Below, piece after piece: positions 1 to 10,952 of a stretch of 50,181 nt of DNA. The stretch is from contig NW_019775543.1 in assembly GCF_001039355.2 (NCBI RefSeq), positions 1-50,181 on the forward strand, given 5' to 3'. The notes beneath the pieces are model-generated. The model did no database searches, was not told where the DNA came from, and worked only from the letters and a program-made list of their open reading frames with translations. Each line of letters begins with the position of its first letter. The stretch's first letter is position 1. Source of the DNA: Lingula anatina. Lineage: Eukaryota > Brachiopoda > Lingulata > Lingulida > Lingulidae. A program made the position numbers and the translations under genes.

Positions 1-2163
1 TCCATGCATTGACAGCAGCCACCATGTTAGTCGTGACGTCAGCCTTCTTCACCACGTGACACCTAGGGGGAGTGCCTTTGCCCATATGCGTCTCATCTAT
101 ATGTCTGCTTTTTAAAGCTTTAATAGATCGTCAGAATTAAGTTCACAGAATTAAATTCAAAATGAAAAGTATTGTTTGGCAAGTGAAAGCGCGACGTTAC
201 TCACAGAATGTGAAAGGCTTAGCAGCAATCTAGTACGGGAAATATACAGCTGCACAGTGGAGCTGCCAATCAAACACATATATGGACAAGTGTGACCTAC
301 TTTAAAACTCAGACATGCTACCACAGGGGTAAATCAGCAATTAGGCTAAAATTACGGGTTTATTTGTAAACTTCCATTATTTTAAGATAGGCTGATATGT
401 AGTTGATATTTCATCTATCTAATACTGACAAATTCAGAAAAACACCCAAATTTTGACAATTTACTGTTAATTACTACCTTAAGTAGATGTTAGATCATTT
501 TTTATCTTAAAAGCAGATTCAGTCCTTTTTAAGACTACTGCTGTTGTGATTAGACAGTGTGAGATCATTTGTGATCAAAATTGCACTTTAAGACCAAATC
601 AAGAGCGCTAGTGTGTCCTGTTGTATAATTTTGCAGTTTTCACAAAGCCTGTCGTGAGACTGGTCATGGAATGGCGGTCAATAACATTCCCTCTTCAAAA
701 GTCATCTCTCTCTCTCTCCCTCTCTCTCTCTCTCTCTCAGTCAAAAATCCACCTCACTGCTTCACTCATGCGTATATGCTGGTACTAAATTACCTGGCAA
801 TCCTAGATCACGCTGAAATATACTACGTGCTAACTCCTCAGTGAAACACGGCCATTGAAGAACCCACCAAAATATTGTTTCTGCAGCAATTGCGTTAGTC
901 AATGATTACGATGATGCTTTGAAATGTCCGTGGGAATTCTGGGAATGTCCAAAAGACACGTGTAGGGTTCATGTACATAGCATAGCTTTTATTCGCTGAT
1001 ATCTATAGTGCCTTGTTTCGTATATTGAAAATGGACGTGTAATGTTTTTATGATAAAAACTTTATGAATACCGCATGGCACTGCCTGTGAATGAATTCAT
1101 ATGCCTCGGGGCCTGCTACATCTGTTTATCATATACCTGTATATATAGATCAGAATTAATTCTTGTGTTAGATACGTACGGAAAACGGGTAAATAACCTG
1201 CTTATGTGAACTGTGGTCCTACCGGTACTATATCGCCACCATAAAAGATAAGTTTTATTCAGTTTTAACAATGCCTTACATAGCCCAATGGACACTGGTA
1301 CTCTTATTTGATTTTTTCCTATATTAATCCTTAAGGTGGGACTTTTCCCAAATAGGGCTAAAAATCACTTATTTATAGATACAATCAATAGTAAGTCTTT
1401 ATAGAAAAATCCCCGAATCCCTTTTGTAGTACTTTGGTAAAGTTGTAATACCATTTAAAGCATGTTTATTGCTGTACAGGTGCCTGAGAAAATCAGGAAA
1501 TCGAAAATGAAGTTTTTGCCCCAAAAACACGATGAACTCGGAGCTGTATTTCCAACATACTTACATGTTTTGAAGATACATTAAATGAATGCACCAGGAA
1601 TAAAAAAGCTATGAATTTTAATTTGAGATAAAATCTCCAACCTGTAGTCCTACCTTAAGAAATTATATACAAAAATTCGGAAAAACACATCCTATAGAAT
1701 CTCCAATAGCGTTAGAATAGTGGAGAATAACACGAAATCTTTCAAAACACAACGGGAGTCATTTGGTTGGTTGGTTTATGCTCCAGTTAAAAAAGTTGTA
1801 AAGAGTATTACATCCCTCCCCTATAGACTAGACGCTGATTCCGAAAAGAGACTTATAAAGTAACTTTTATTTCCTCGGCAATCTATACTCGATTTGACAC
1901 TGGGTTATGATGGACAAATGTAAGACGGTTTATTTCAGGGTGGTCGTCAATATATGATAGAGGGCGCTAAAATCATCAAAAGTTGCGATAAGGGACATTC
2001 TAACCTTGTTGTCAATATTTGATTGGTAATTACGTAAATTCACAGGCGAAATAAATCCCACAAGTCCACCAGTTACATTACTTTCAATAAGCTAATTGAT
2101 TTTGAACGTTAAGGAACAAGCAATCATTTCATAATGATAATTGAAACATATTCTGCGTTTATA
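1..2163. other. Non-coding stretch, no gene recognised
   Basis: I see no convincing coding region or splice-consistent exon here on either strand. It is AT-rich, with one CT microsatellite near 701-739. Near the left edge there is a CRE-like palindrome (TGACGTCA, about 34-41) followed by an E-box (CACGTG, about 53-58). Either could be chance or part of a promoter lying outside the window. Confidence 0.5.
701..739. repeat. (CT)n microsatellite
   Basis: An imperfect run of CT dinucleotides interrupted by a few CCC bases. Confidence 0.85.
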
Positions 2164-2224
2164 TACTATTATCAACATCAATATGTATAGTCTACACATG
2201 TACATATTGATGTTGATAATAGTA
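2164..2224. repeat. Perfect 24-bp inverted repeat (61-nt hairpin)
   Basis: The left arm (2164-2187, beginning TACTATTATCAACATCAATA) and the right arm (2201-2224) are exact reverse complements of 24 bp. They are separated by a 13-nt loop. The transcript of either strand would fold into a perfect stem. The surroundings contain no transposase or long terminal repeat. It could be a small foldback insertion, a recent local inversion-duplication or, less likely, a small-RNA precursor. The arms have no mismatches or bulges, which is unlike most animal pre-miRNAs. Confidence 0.8.
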
Positions 2225-3631
2225 CAGTCCTGTACTAGCCCTGTGCTATGTGCAGTAACCTGTACTATCCTGTAATAAAATAGTTATGAATTTTCAATTG
2301 AAGGAATTAAAATTTATTGATAAAAAAATATAACCGTTCTCACGAGAGACCAGACCCCTATACGGCTTGTTACTTCTCTGTTATATTCATTTGTATACAT
2401 AAATACCGTGTGTTTATTCTCTGTAATTATACCCAATAAATATTATTTTTAATTTTTAATACTCTCACCCCCAAAAAATTGGAAAAAATGATAATCAATA
2501 CATAGCAGTGCATGCTTGTGAGCAGTTAGTTTTCCACTTTATGATACAAGGACGTGATTTTGAATCGGAGAATGGATCAAATCTAACAAGAGTGAAAGAA
2601 ATCTCACACGTGTGTGTTTACCTCATCCACCGTTGATCAGACCTCTGTGACTACTGCTTCTGCCGCTAGACGTATTTTAATATCTTAAATGGAACCAGTG
2701 TGCAAAAGTCAGAATGCAAATCGGTAAAAAAGGCTTGCACTCCACTTTATCTACTAGTACGGTAAATAACGGGTCTAAAATCATTCTTGATGTAGCTTGG
2801 GCATAAAATGGCGAGTATATTTTATGTCGATTACAGAGCAGATACCTAACTGCTGCTCAGGCTAACTACGAGAGTTAATGTAGGAGCCAATCATCACGCC
2901 TTGAACAGAAAAAGTGAAGAAAAGCACATTTAGAAATATGACATGGTTGATGAAGCGTGTCTAGAAATGATAAGTGTTGACATTACTCTTGATAGTCGAT
3001 GTTGCAAATGCTAGGTCGTTGTAAGACTGAAAACCCAATTGGACGAATGAAAAATACATTACAGACAGTCCATTGTTTTTCACCAGCAGGCCCCGAAGCT
3101 CACTTGTCTTCTCCAACACAATTTCGTGAATATAAGCCATCAATGGTAGAGAGTCACAGCTATGTGTGTGGCTAATGTAATGGATGTGAAAACATCCAGT
3201 AAACGTTGAGGACATTTATCCTTCATCCTTGAATTACTATTTCTATTTCTTCTTGTTGTTGAAAAAGCGGAAAATATCAAGTAAAACACCGTCTGATGAA
3301 GCCGATGTGCGTCCTCTGTTTTCAATAGCACAATACACAAGTCAAGCTGTTTCCAGCGACATACCTTATATTATCACAGGAGCCTCTAAAATAGTTCACA
3401 AATTGAGGAACACAATATCATTTAATATTTTTAATAGATTACTAGCGAACCTCGTGGCCAGAGGGTGCCCGCGGCAGATATATTGTAGCCATGGCGGTGA
3501 AGCGTACAGTATGACCATTTAAAAAATGAATTCTTAATCAACTTGGGACATTGCATTACTTAAACTGCATTGCTTTATGAAGGTTATAGAAACTTGACTT
3601 GTTTAGGAAGTCACAGTTGAATCTGAAGGGA
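2225..3631. other. Non-coding stretch, no gene recognised
   Basis: Open frames here are short, low in complexity and without recognisable motifs. One at 3229-3522 (+) is 97 codons but starts with a hydrophobic low-complexity run, and nothing in it resembles a known domain. I treat it as chance. Confidence 0.45.
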
Positions 3632-3639
3632 TGGAGTAG

Positions 3640-3919
3640 CAGGGGTGGATCCAGGATTATTTGAAGGAGGGGGTCCGGCATGACAGGCCTCGGATGCGAA
3701 GCCGACCATTGCCCCCTTGGCGTGGGGTTCGGGCCTGCTCAAGGGCCCCGAAATTTTTTTGATTTTCTGGAGAGCAAACAGTGCCCTTTAGTACGGTTTA
3801 GAACTATGATTTAACTAGTGAATTTCTAATTTCAGTAGGGGAATATTGGTGTGACATATTTTTCGGAAACCGAAAAGGGATTGGGGGCGGGTCAGCCCCC
3901 TCCCCTCTAAATCCGCGCC
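3640..3919 (+). mobile_element. hAT-type MITE with 8-bp target-site duplication
   Basis: The element begins CAGGGGTGGATCCAGG and ends with TAAATCCGCGCC, so the termini are imperfect inverted repeats around a GGATCC/GGATTT core. It is flanked on both sides by the identical octamer TGGAGTAG (3632-3639 and 3920-3927). Eight-base duplications and CAGGGGCGGATCC-like ends are characteristic of hAT transposons. At 280 bp with no coding capacity it is a non-autonomous copy. Related fragments lie near 8145-8250, 11590-11658, 21965-22140 and 36534-36740. Confidence 0.75.
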
Positions 3920-3927
3920 TGGAGTAG

Positions 3928-4365
3928 TGTAGCCATATTGCATGACACGGAGTATTTTAGTGCTAGCCGAGGAAACACTTGAAGCACACAGAACCAAAAT
4001 ATACTACTTCCCTAATTATTTATTAAAGGCTGCCCTATGGACCTAACCCCAATAATGTCCAGAGGTTCATGTATATCAAACATGAGAGATGTCAGACAGT
4101 AATGAAGATATCGAAGAAAAAGATGAAAATAGTGATATTTTGTAAATATTATAATAACTTAAAGGATATATGTTTTCATGTCGTTAATGGTTTTTATTGA
4201 ATAGTTATCCACTGCGCAGGTCAAAGCAGTTCTTTGAAAAAATACAATACCCGTTTTAACCCATATGTGTTAGAAATTTGAAATGCAGCATAACGACAAT
4301 TATTGCTTTCACAAATGTGTCTTTATATGTGGGTACAGGAAATACTGCTACACTGGTGATAGCAT
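3928..4365. other. Non-coding stretch, no gene recognised
   Basis: No supported coding, RNA or repeat structure was seen. Confidence 0.4.
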
Positions 4366-4369
4366 TTCA

Positions 4370-5010
4370 CACCCGAAGCCAATACAGAGGTGCAAATGAG
4401 GTCGCAGGCATAATCATAAAATTTTCAACGCACAGATTGCAAACTACGTTATATTATTTTAGGGTCCCACATGATGAGGTTTGTATCAAAGTTTCACTCT
4501 CCTGGAACCATGAATAATAATAATAACAAAAATCCATCGTCTAACTCTAAATAGGAACATACGTTACTGTCACAAATGCAAAGCGTCCAAATGTTGGAAG
4601 GTTACACTCACTTTCAAAATTCAATCACTGGTTTTGTTCTTTAATTTATCTCCAGCAAATATAACGTTGTAAAATATTATGATAATCTTCTGTATGCAGC
4701 AATACATTTTTGAGCGACTTTAGTTTTGCTTATCACTGAATATTATAAAAGGGGGCAATACACTCTACTGCCAATAAAATAAGCACTAAATAAACTTTTT
4801 TCTATTTGTGGTCCAAATGTTACATCAAAGATGTCAAACTATCATGGAATCACAATACATTTTGCAGTCAAAAACAGAAAACCCTGTTGCCTATTGCACC
4901 AAGTACTTGGGTAAGATGAAACTTTCCGACAATTTTTCTGAGGGACATACGTTACGTAGTATTAGTCAAGACGCAAAGTCCCTTGAGTTACAGTTTAAAT
5001 ATCAATAAAA
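4370..5010 (+). repeat. Dispersed repeat, copy 1 (paralogous empty site of the MITE at 47 kb)
   Basis: This segment aligns collinearly with 46765-47880, apart from the 465-bp insertion there. Shared landmarks are AGGGTCCCACATGA followed by GTTTGTATCAAAGTTTCAC, then GGAACATACGTTACTGTCAC, then ATAACGTTGTAAAA, then TGTCAAACTATC. The short frames at 4278-4517 and 4808-5008 fall inside it and are not conserved as protein in the second copy, so I do not call them genes. Copies elsewhere in the window (46010-46165 and about 48140-48190, both inverted) show it is a repeat family. Confidence 0.7.
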
Positions 5011-5602
5011 TTATCCTTATTTCAAATATACATAAATCTAATTATACAACCCAAATCTATAGTATTATACAGGTAATATGCATAAGTGCGGTAAACAAGT
5101 AAAGAAACTGTGATATCCACTACTGGTTATTTAAATTTAGCTCGTGTTAGGCAAAAAACTCAAAACCTGGTTAAATGAAAACTCTATGAACCCGAATCTT
5201 ATGTAATTAATAATGAGATATTAAAGATCATGAATGTATAAACTGACCAATAAGCTTAAAGAACGATGTGTCACCGAGACAAAGAGAGTGTGGATATTTG
5301 CTGAAGGTAACAGTGATGACATTTGGTGTCTGATCCTGAATGACCGGGTAAATTGATAAAGACTCCTTTTAGTAAAACAATGTACCGAACGAAAAAAAAA
5401 ACTCATGAACTACCAATTTTTAACAAGAAGTCTTTAGAGTTGATGATGTACTTTTGCACTAACACTGACAATTAGACTGCCAACTGTGTTTTGGTGTATC
5501 ACTGCGTGGCAATATCCACATACGGTCATAAGATGACGTTATTGTAGTAATTTGGTTAATTAACCAAATGAGGGTATTTAGTTGCTTGATTTTCGACCCA
5601 GT
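5011..5602. other. 3' flank of family A gene A1
   Basis: Non-coding sequence downstream of the minus-strand gene. I found no clear AATAAA on the minus strand close to its stop codon. Confidence 0.4.
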
Positions 5603-6925
5603 TCAAGATTTCGAACGGGACAGAATACCCCTCCATTGGTTCAAAAGCCTTTCTTTCACTTTCAAGTTGTGTTCCTTCATTTTCCTGCTGATATCCGCCA
5701 GGTCCGCCGTCTCTAACTTGTCCACCAAGTCCTCGATTGAATTGTAATACGTAATATGTGGCCACTGATAGAAATCAGAAAATTTTAACCAGTACTTGAT
5801 GGCATCCGCGTCGACCTCGTTGTTGGGGTCTGGAACAGAAGCATTAAGGACACCTTGGATGCGGGAACCCTGCGGGATAACCGACATTTTGCTGGACCTG
5901 GTCATATCCCATGTTCGTTCGCTTAGGACATGATACCTCCGTTGCCATTCTGTGAGAAGATCTAAAGACGGGAAGAAAAGTGGGATGCCCATCCTGTATT
6001 GTTCAAACAGAGACATTACGGATACTTGGTACGGTATATACACTATGCCGGGGTGGTTGGTAAGATCACTATATTTATAACGATTGTATAGACTCCTTAA
6101 CTTTACCAGTTGAACTTTAGAAGTCTTCTTGGAAACAGCTGTCTTAAACCTCTCTAAAAACGAAGCCTCAAAGTGACCAACATGACACGGCGCCAAAAGG
6201 AATTCTCGCTTCGTCACATTTGAGTAAGAGTACGTCTCACCAACATCGCAGTAACTCTCGAGCACAGTGGTTTTAATTCCTGTAAAATAACGTATATATT
6301 CCGCGTCGTACAGATTATTACCAGCGACTACATTACGAGGGTCTTTAGAAATCTTGATAAGATTCTCATTCCATTTTTTCCAGCGCTCTGGCTCAAATCT
6401 TCCCAACTCGTACCTCGTGGACGCTATAACCAATATAGTCTTATTAAACGGCATGAAAGCTTCACACATCGCTGCTGGATGGTTACATACGAACACATCC
6501 ACTAACTGCATCACGGGGTCGTCTTTGTAGCTCTCGTAGAACTCTCTCTGTAGCTCCTCGCTCATAGACATCCCATTTTGCCGATTGAGCACTCTAAGCC
6601 CACGCGCACATGTTTTGGTACACGCGCCCGAGAGACTCATGTCGATTACTTTAACACCAAGAGGCTTCAGCAGATTTGTCACGTCCTTGATGGGTGAGAT
6701 GTGAAAGTCACTGCTCCAAATCACCACGTTTGGAAAGTTGTGTGGCGTGCGATGAACCATTAATCTTTCTGACAGCAACGCCACAACCACGACGGCCACG
6801 ACCACCACCAAGGTGCGTGAATACCGTCTTTCATTGTTCCATTTCAAGGCTCTGCAAGAAGATGCAATGACAAAAGAGACAAGCCGCGTTACAGACATCA
6901 TAGTCGCCTTGTTGTGGCTTATCAT
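5603..6925 (-). CDS. Putative glycosyltransferase-like type II membrane protein, family A copy 1 (A1)
   Basis: A single open frame of 440 codons. Near residues 40-53 is a strongly hydrophobic stretch (TLVVVVAVVVVALL) bounded by basic residues, consistent with a signal anchor and a luminal C-terminal domain. The globular part begins near VVIWSSDFHISPIKD and holds several Cys (ACTKTCARG, VCNHPAAMC, ESYCDVGE, APCHVGHFE). The best-conserved block is IPYQVSVMSLFEQYRMGIPL followed by FFPSLDLLTEW, then FSDFYQWPHITYYNS near the C-terminus. The layout resembles a GT-B glycosyltransferase, but I cannot assign a numbered family, and the reaction is unknown. It is about 90% identical to A2 at 40758-42020 over the luminal part. 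The start is uncertain. A good splice acceptor (polypyrimidine then TTGCAG, minus strand near 6852) lies inside the frame where A2 also has one. Here, however, no in-frame ATG lies between that site and the anchor, so the first 25 residues could be intronic sequence that happens to be open. Confidence 0.7.
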   Translation of the reverse strand: MISHNKATMMSVTRLVSFVIASSCRALKWNNERRYSRTLVVVVAVVVVALLSERLMVHRTPHNFPNVVIWSSDFHISPIKDVTNLLKPLGVKVIDMSLSGACTKTCARGLRVLNRQNGMSMSEELQREFYESYKDDPVMQLVDVFVCNHPAAMCEAFMPFNKTILVIASTRYELGRFEPERWKKWNENLIKISKDPRNVVAGNNLYDAEYIRYFTGIKTTVLESYCDVGETYSYSNVTKREFLLAPCHVGHFEASFLERFKTAVSKKTSKVQLVKLRSLYNRYKYSDLTNHPGIVYIPYQVSVMSLFEQYRMGIPLFFPSLDLLTEWQRRYHVLSERTWDMTRSSKMSVIPQGSRIQGVLNASVPDPNNEVDADAIKYWLKFSDFYQWPHITYYNSIEDLVDKLETADLADISRKMKEHNLKVKERLLNQWRGILSRSKS

Positions 6926-8104
6926 TTCATATTAAACACGTATGCATTTATATCTGTATGAAATCCATAACAATTGCTCACGAATAAAAGAGCTTCCAGC
7001 AATGTGCCTAAGGTTGATGCATATTATGAATACAGATCCCGCACGAAAATGCAGTACTATCGAGGTAGCATTTTAATATTAATGGCGCAGTGGTATGGAA
7101 CATGGTTGTAGTGGAGATGCAGTATAGGAGGCTGCACGTCTAAACCAAAAACACACAGGGCTGACCAGAGAGAAGTATTAGCAGTTTGATAGAAGCATGT
7201 TTCAAATATGCTAATTAGCTTCCAAATCTACTCCGGTGAGGTATAGGAAAAGCATTATGCTTCTGCTACCGTTTAATGGCGCGTGGTAGGGGGAGAGACC
7301 ATTACGGGATGAAGCGGTCTTGGTTTCGTGTAGGGTCCACCATTTTTGATCCGCGGATCAGTGCATCCGAGGATCATCTGTTGTGAAAGCCCTCTAATTG
7401 ACCTTTTCGCACCTTTCCTAGACATTTCGTTTTTTAAGGAAAGGTATAAAAGATCATCTTGGCTTTTATTTTTCAGAAAAGATGTTCAAATGGCCTATTT
7501 TAAAGAAAAGGTATTCAAGATCAAAAGATCATATTTGTGGAATTTTTGCGTGCGAAAAAGATAATTAATAATTCCTTTTTCTTTTTTTTCTGCCAAAATG
7601 TACAACTTCCCTTTTGGAAAGAACACACAGGATAAACTTTTATCATTTATTCAATTTTGATTATACATAAAGAAAATATATTATGAGCAGATAGCTGTAT
7701 TTTACCAGGTGTCCAAATCCTACTATATTGACGTAACCTCCTGCTCCTGTGAGAGTAGCTTTCTAGGGAGCATGGGTGAAGTATACGCTTTGCCTGCTCA
7801 AATCTTTGCAGTTTGCTTTCTCAAATATAACAATGACCAAATGACAAATTTTGTTTGGGGTAGCATTTCATTTAACTGCTAATCATATATGAAAATACAA
7901 TGTCTTTCTTATGATATTTAAAAATCTTTTTCAAACATCGTATGTGCTTTTTGCCCTCAGGGGACTTATAACAGTCATTTGACAAGGTACTAAAGGGTCC
8001 CATACTACTCACCGTCTTTTCTTTCGCAACTTTCTCTTGTCTTAATCCGTCCATCTTGTTCGCGTGTTTTAGAGCATGCTTCTTAGACAAGTAGCATTTT
8101 GAAT
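6926..8104. other. 5' flank of A1 and intergenic sequence
   Basis: No supported gene. Short frames at 7346-7564 and 7872-8150 are low in complexity. Any upstream exon of A1 would lie here, but I cannot identify one. Confidence 0.4.
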
Positions 8105-8250
8105 TGTGTCTGAGTAAGGGGGGGGGGGGGGGGTCACTTTTTTTTAGCAATTACAGGCATCGGATGCGAAACCGACCCCCTTGCCTAGGGGGTCGGGTTC
8201 GGGGCCCGCTGAAAGAGCCCCGAAAGATGAAAGATGTTGGTATTTTAGGG
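8105..8250 (+). mobile_element. Fragment of the hAT-type MITE family
   Basis: After a run of 16-17 G, the sequence GGATGCGAAACCGACCCCCT and the following GGGTTCGGGGCC..GAAAGAGCCCCGAAA match the interior of the 3640-3919 element and the copy at 21965-22140. Neither terminal repeat is recognisable, so this is a broken copy. Confidence 0.5.
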
Positions 8251-8354
8251 ACCATTCCCACAGATATTTGGATCGATCTATCTCCCTGGGGAGTCTCACT
8301 AAACTGCTATCAACTAACCGGCTTAAATGTCTGTCACGCCTGTTAAAGTTGTTA

Positions 8355-8632
8355 GGGAAAAAAAAGAAAAAAAAAAAAAACAGAACAAAAGACTCGGCCG
8401 AGCTGTTTTCGACACACAAGTACGTCATGTAAGATTGCGTTCCCTGATCTGTTGCACTCCCATTCTCCTAGACCATAACCGACACTGCATAACATTAATA
8501 ATAAAACAACACAAACAACATATAAAGTGCATATGGACGCAGTTAGCGCACGAGTTTTATTTCAAACCATCTTCAAACATTTACAAACAATATAAATAAA
8601 TAAATAATTAAATAAATAAATTATAAACACGA
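8355..8632. repeat. A-rich low-complexity tract and (AAAT)n
   Basis: A run of A broken by G at about 8357-8380, and AAATA/AAAT repeats near 8590-8632. Nothing else is visible in this interval. Confidence 0.6.
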
Positions 8633-8686
8633 GGAGACCCTCTCCTCACCAAACCTTTTTATCATCTCTTCCTTTTATATATAAAA

Positions 8687-9150
8687 AGGAATCACCGGGA
8701 TATCACATCCCAACAGCTCTTCCGAGCTCATCTTTCCCTTACCTAGGGAATCACCGGGATATCACATCCCAAACAGCTCTTCCGAGCTCATCTTTCCCTT
8801 ACCTAGGGAATTACCGGGATATCACATCCCAAACACCTCTTCCGAGCTCATCTTTCCCTTCCCTAGAGAATCACCGGGATATCACATCCCATACAGCTCT
8901 TTCGAGCTCATCTTTCCTTTACAAAGGGAATCACCAGGATATCACATCCAAACAGCTCTTCCAAGCTCACCTTTCCCTTTTTAGGGAATCATAAGGATAT
9001 AACATCCCAACAGCTTTCCCCGAGTTCATCTTTCCCTTACATAGGGATTTAACAGAATATCACAACCCAAGCACTTCCGATCTCATTTCTCCCATACATA
9101 GGAAATCACCAGAAACCACCTTCCAAACACCTCCTTCGAACTCATCTCTC
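8687..9150 (+). repeat. 60-61-bp minisatellite, about eight units
   Basis: Units of about 60 bp share the landmarks AATCACCGGGATATCACATC, CAGCTCTTCCGAGCTCAT and CTTTCCCTTACCTAGGG. The first three or four units are nearly identical. Later units lose bases progressively until the pattern fades at about 9150. Each unit contains two small dyads, GGGATATCACATCCC and AGCTCTTCCGAGCT, so single strands could form a repeated pair of hairpins. No frame runs through the array. Confidence 0.85.
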
Positions 9151-9602
9151 CACTACACAAGTGCAAAACTACCTCCCAAACAGTTCATATAAATCAATCA
9201 TTAACTTAATATATTAATAAACATAAATCGCACCTCCAAACACGCACCCATGCACACTGTATGCCTACACTCTAACACAACATACACTATACTTATTTTG
9301 AAAACAAAAACATTGAATAAAAATAAAAATAGCCATTGCAGCAATAACCAATGTAGTTATAAAACAAAATGAATCACATATACTAATCAAATTAAAACAA
9401 CAAAAACCATAAACAAAATTTGAAAAAAAAAAATTTACGTGTCAACTGGTCTGCGCTAACTGGTCGAATGAACAACTGTCGTAACTTACCCACAATTCTT
9501 ACCAATATCACAACTAACACAATATATACAGTGTCACCCCCTAGGAGAAAATAATTCCATTCTTATTCACTTCGCTCAACCGAATAGAATTATATTTACT
9601 CA
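9151..9602. other. AT-rich non-coding stretch
   Basis: A-rich sequence without recognisable genes. Confidence 0.4.
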
Positions 9603-9930
9603 CTAGTGTAGCAGCCAATCAGAGGCCGCTGTTTTAAGCCAAATACAACACTCGTCGCCGAGCTGTACGTGATAACTTGGACATTTGTCATTTTGTCCAT
9701 GCTCAGATGTAATGCGTTCGAGGGAGATACTGCAGGAATGTGGGACAGATTGCGGTTGCAGGATTGACATTGTTGAGCCATCCCAGGTCCCTGCACTGTA
9801 AACAAAACTGTACAAGAAATAACACATACATGTACTCGGCAATATATTAATTTGAAAGTCTGTCCCTCTATCTCAATACTACCACCAGAAAACTAATGTA
9901 TTAATGTTAAATACTAAAGTTATCTTCAAT
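9603..9930 (-). repeat. Inverted copy of the upstream flank of the family B repeat unit
   Basis: Read on the minus strand, this segment contains ACATTAGTTTTCTGGTGGTA, then GAGATAGAGGGACAGACTTT, then TTATTTCTTGTACAGTTTTG, then CAATCTGTCCCACATTC. The same string of landmarks occurs in plus orientation at 21550-21760, and part of it at 15755-15790 and 16690-16770. It is therefore a member of the duplicated unit lying in opposite orientation to the others. Confidence 0.7.
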
Positions 9931-10216
9931 ATCAAAGTACAATTTCTAAATCCAAAATATAACATTTAGCTGAAAGGTCTGAGCTTGTCACTGTTAAAGT
10001 GTTCATGTATCGGTATCCAACTGCTGTTTTAAATGTGTTTACACAACCATGTTACGAGGTCAGTTTATTAGTGAACCAGTCACGCCGGTTAAGATAACAT
10101 TTATTGATTTCTACTTGATCTCAACTTTCCTGTTATCTCATAAAAACGGGTTCTGGCCCCCCTGATACCCCCTTAAAATTAAATATGCCACTGACTTAGA
10201 TGCTTTCTCTATGAAG
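9931..10216. other. Non-coding stretch
   Basis: No supported feature was seen between the inverted segment and the B0 pseudogene. Confidence 0.35.
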
Positions 10217-10752
10217 CTATTTTCCGTTTTTCATATCTGTTAAACACAGTCTGAGATGCGGCTATCTGAATATTTACGTCCAGGTAAGGATCGTTTCCTG
10301 CCAAAAACCTCCACAACCTTGGGCCTGTTTTGTTCACAGTTTCTGCAGTTAGGACTACAATTTCTGCTCCCAGTCGTTTCAAATGCAGGACAGTGTCCTC
10401 GCCAGGTATAAGATATTTAGTTCCATTTCCAACAACATAGAAGCGTGGCGTCCATAGAGGCATAAATAGTCGTGTTAACTGTGTATTTCTTATGGCACCG
10501 AAAGCATAACGCGGAGCGTGGCCAAAAAGTAAAAAAAGAAATTACGTGTATTTGTCTTGTGCTTGGTTTTATATTGGCACCCTTGGTCCGTTTATCTATG
10601 AGATGTTTACTTGCCTGAAGAACGGTTTTCATGTTGTGTAATTCAGCCCCAACTGGGCTTGCCAATAAACTTTGAGGAACTTTGTCACAACTGACTTTCA
10701 CTTTTGGCTTTCCGACATATTTGTCTCCATATACTTCTTTCAGCCACCAGTC
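10217..10752 (-). pseudogene. Decayed family B glycosyltransferase-like copy (B0)
   Basis: The minus strand encodes stretches clearly homologous to B1, from DWWLKEVYGDKYVGKPKVK through KPSTRQ, then after a frame change from MPLWTPRFYVVGNGTKY to LWRFLAGNDPYLDV. The N-terminal half and membrane anchor are missing. The frame shifts just after the KPSTRQ motif. A 10-bp deletion removes the RDSDSR acidic motif. A further deletion of about 430 bp relative to B1 joins this point almost directly to the last codons of the gene. It cannot encode an active enzyme. It is more diverged from B1 and B2 than they are from each other, so it is the oldest copy. Confidence 0.85.
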
Positions 10753-10952
10753 TAAATAGATTTTAATATGCTTTATCCTTGAATGAACCGATGAAAGTTT
10801 GTATGACGACGGGGAGGAAAGGCATTGAAAGCCCAGTGGCAAGCACAGATTACATAAGAATTACAATGACCACCTTTTTGATGGTAAGATGGAATCATTA
10901 TAACTCTTACGTGTTGATTACTATATATTTCTTGTGGATTTTGAATTTCATA

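Noticed and set aside
34-58. CRE palindrome and E-box at the left edge
   Set aside because: Short motifs occur by chance, and there is no gene start next to them inside the window.
3229-3522. 97-codon frame as a membrane protein
   Set aside because: The hydrophobic start comes from a TTC/TTT-rich stretch, and the rest has no family features.
4278-5008. Two short frames as small genes
   Set aside because: They lie inside a dispersed repeat whose second copy at 46.8-47.9 kb does not keep either frame.
8687-9150. CRISPR-like array
   Set aside because: Units are contiguous without unique spacers, and the genome is eukaryotic. It is a minisatellite.
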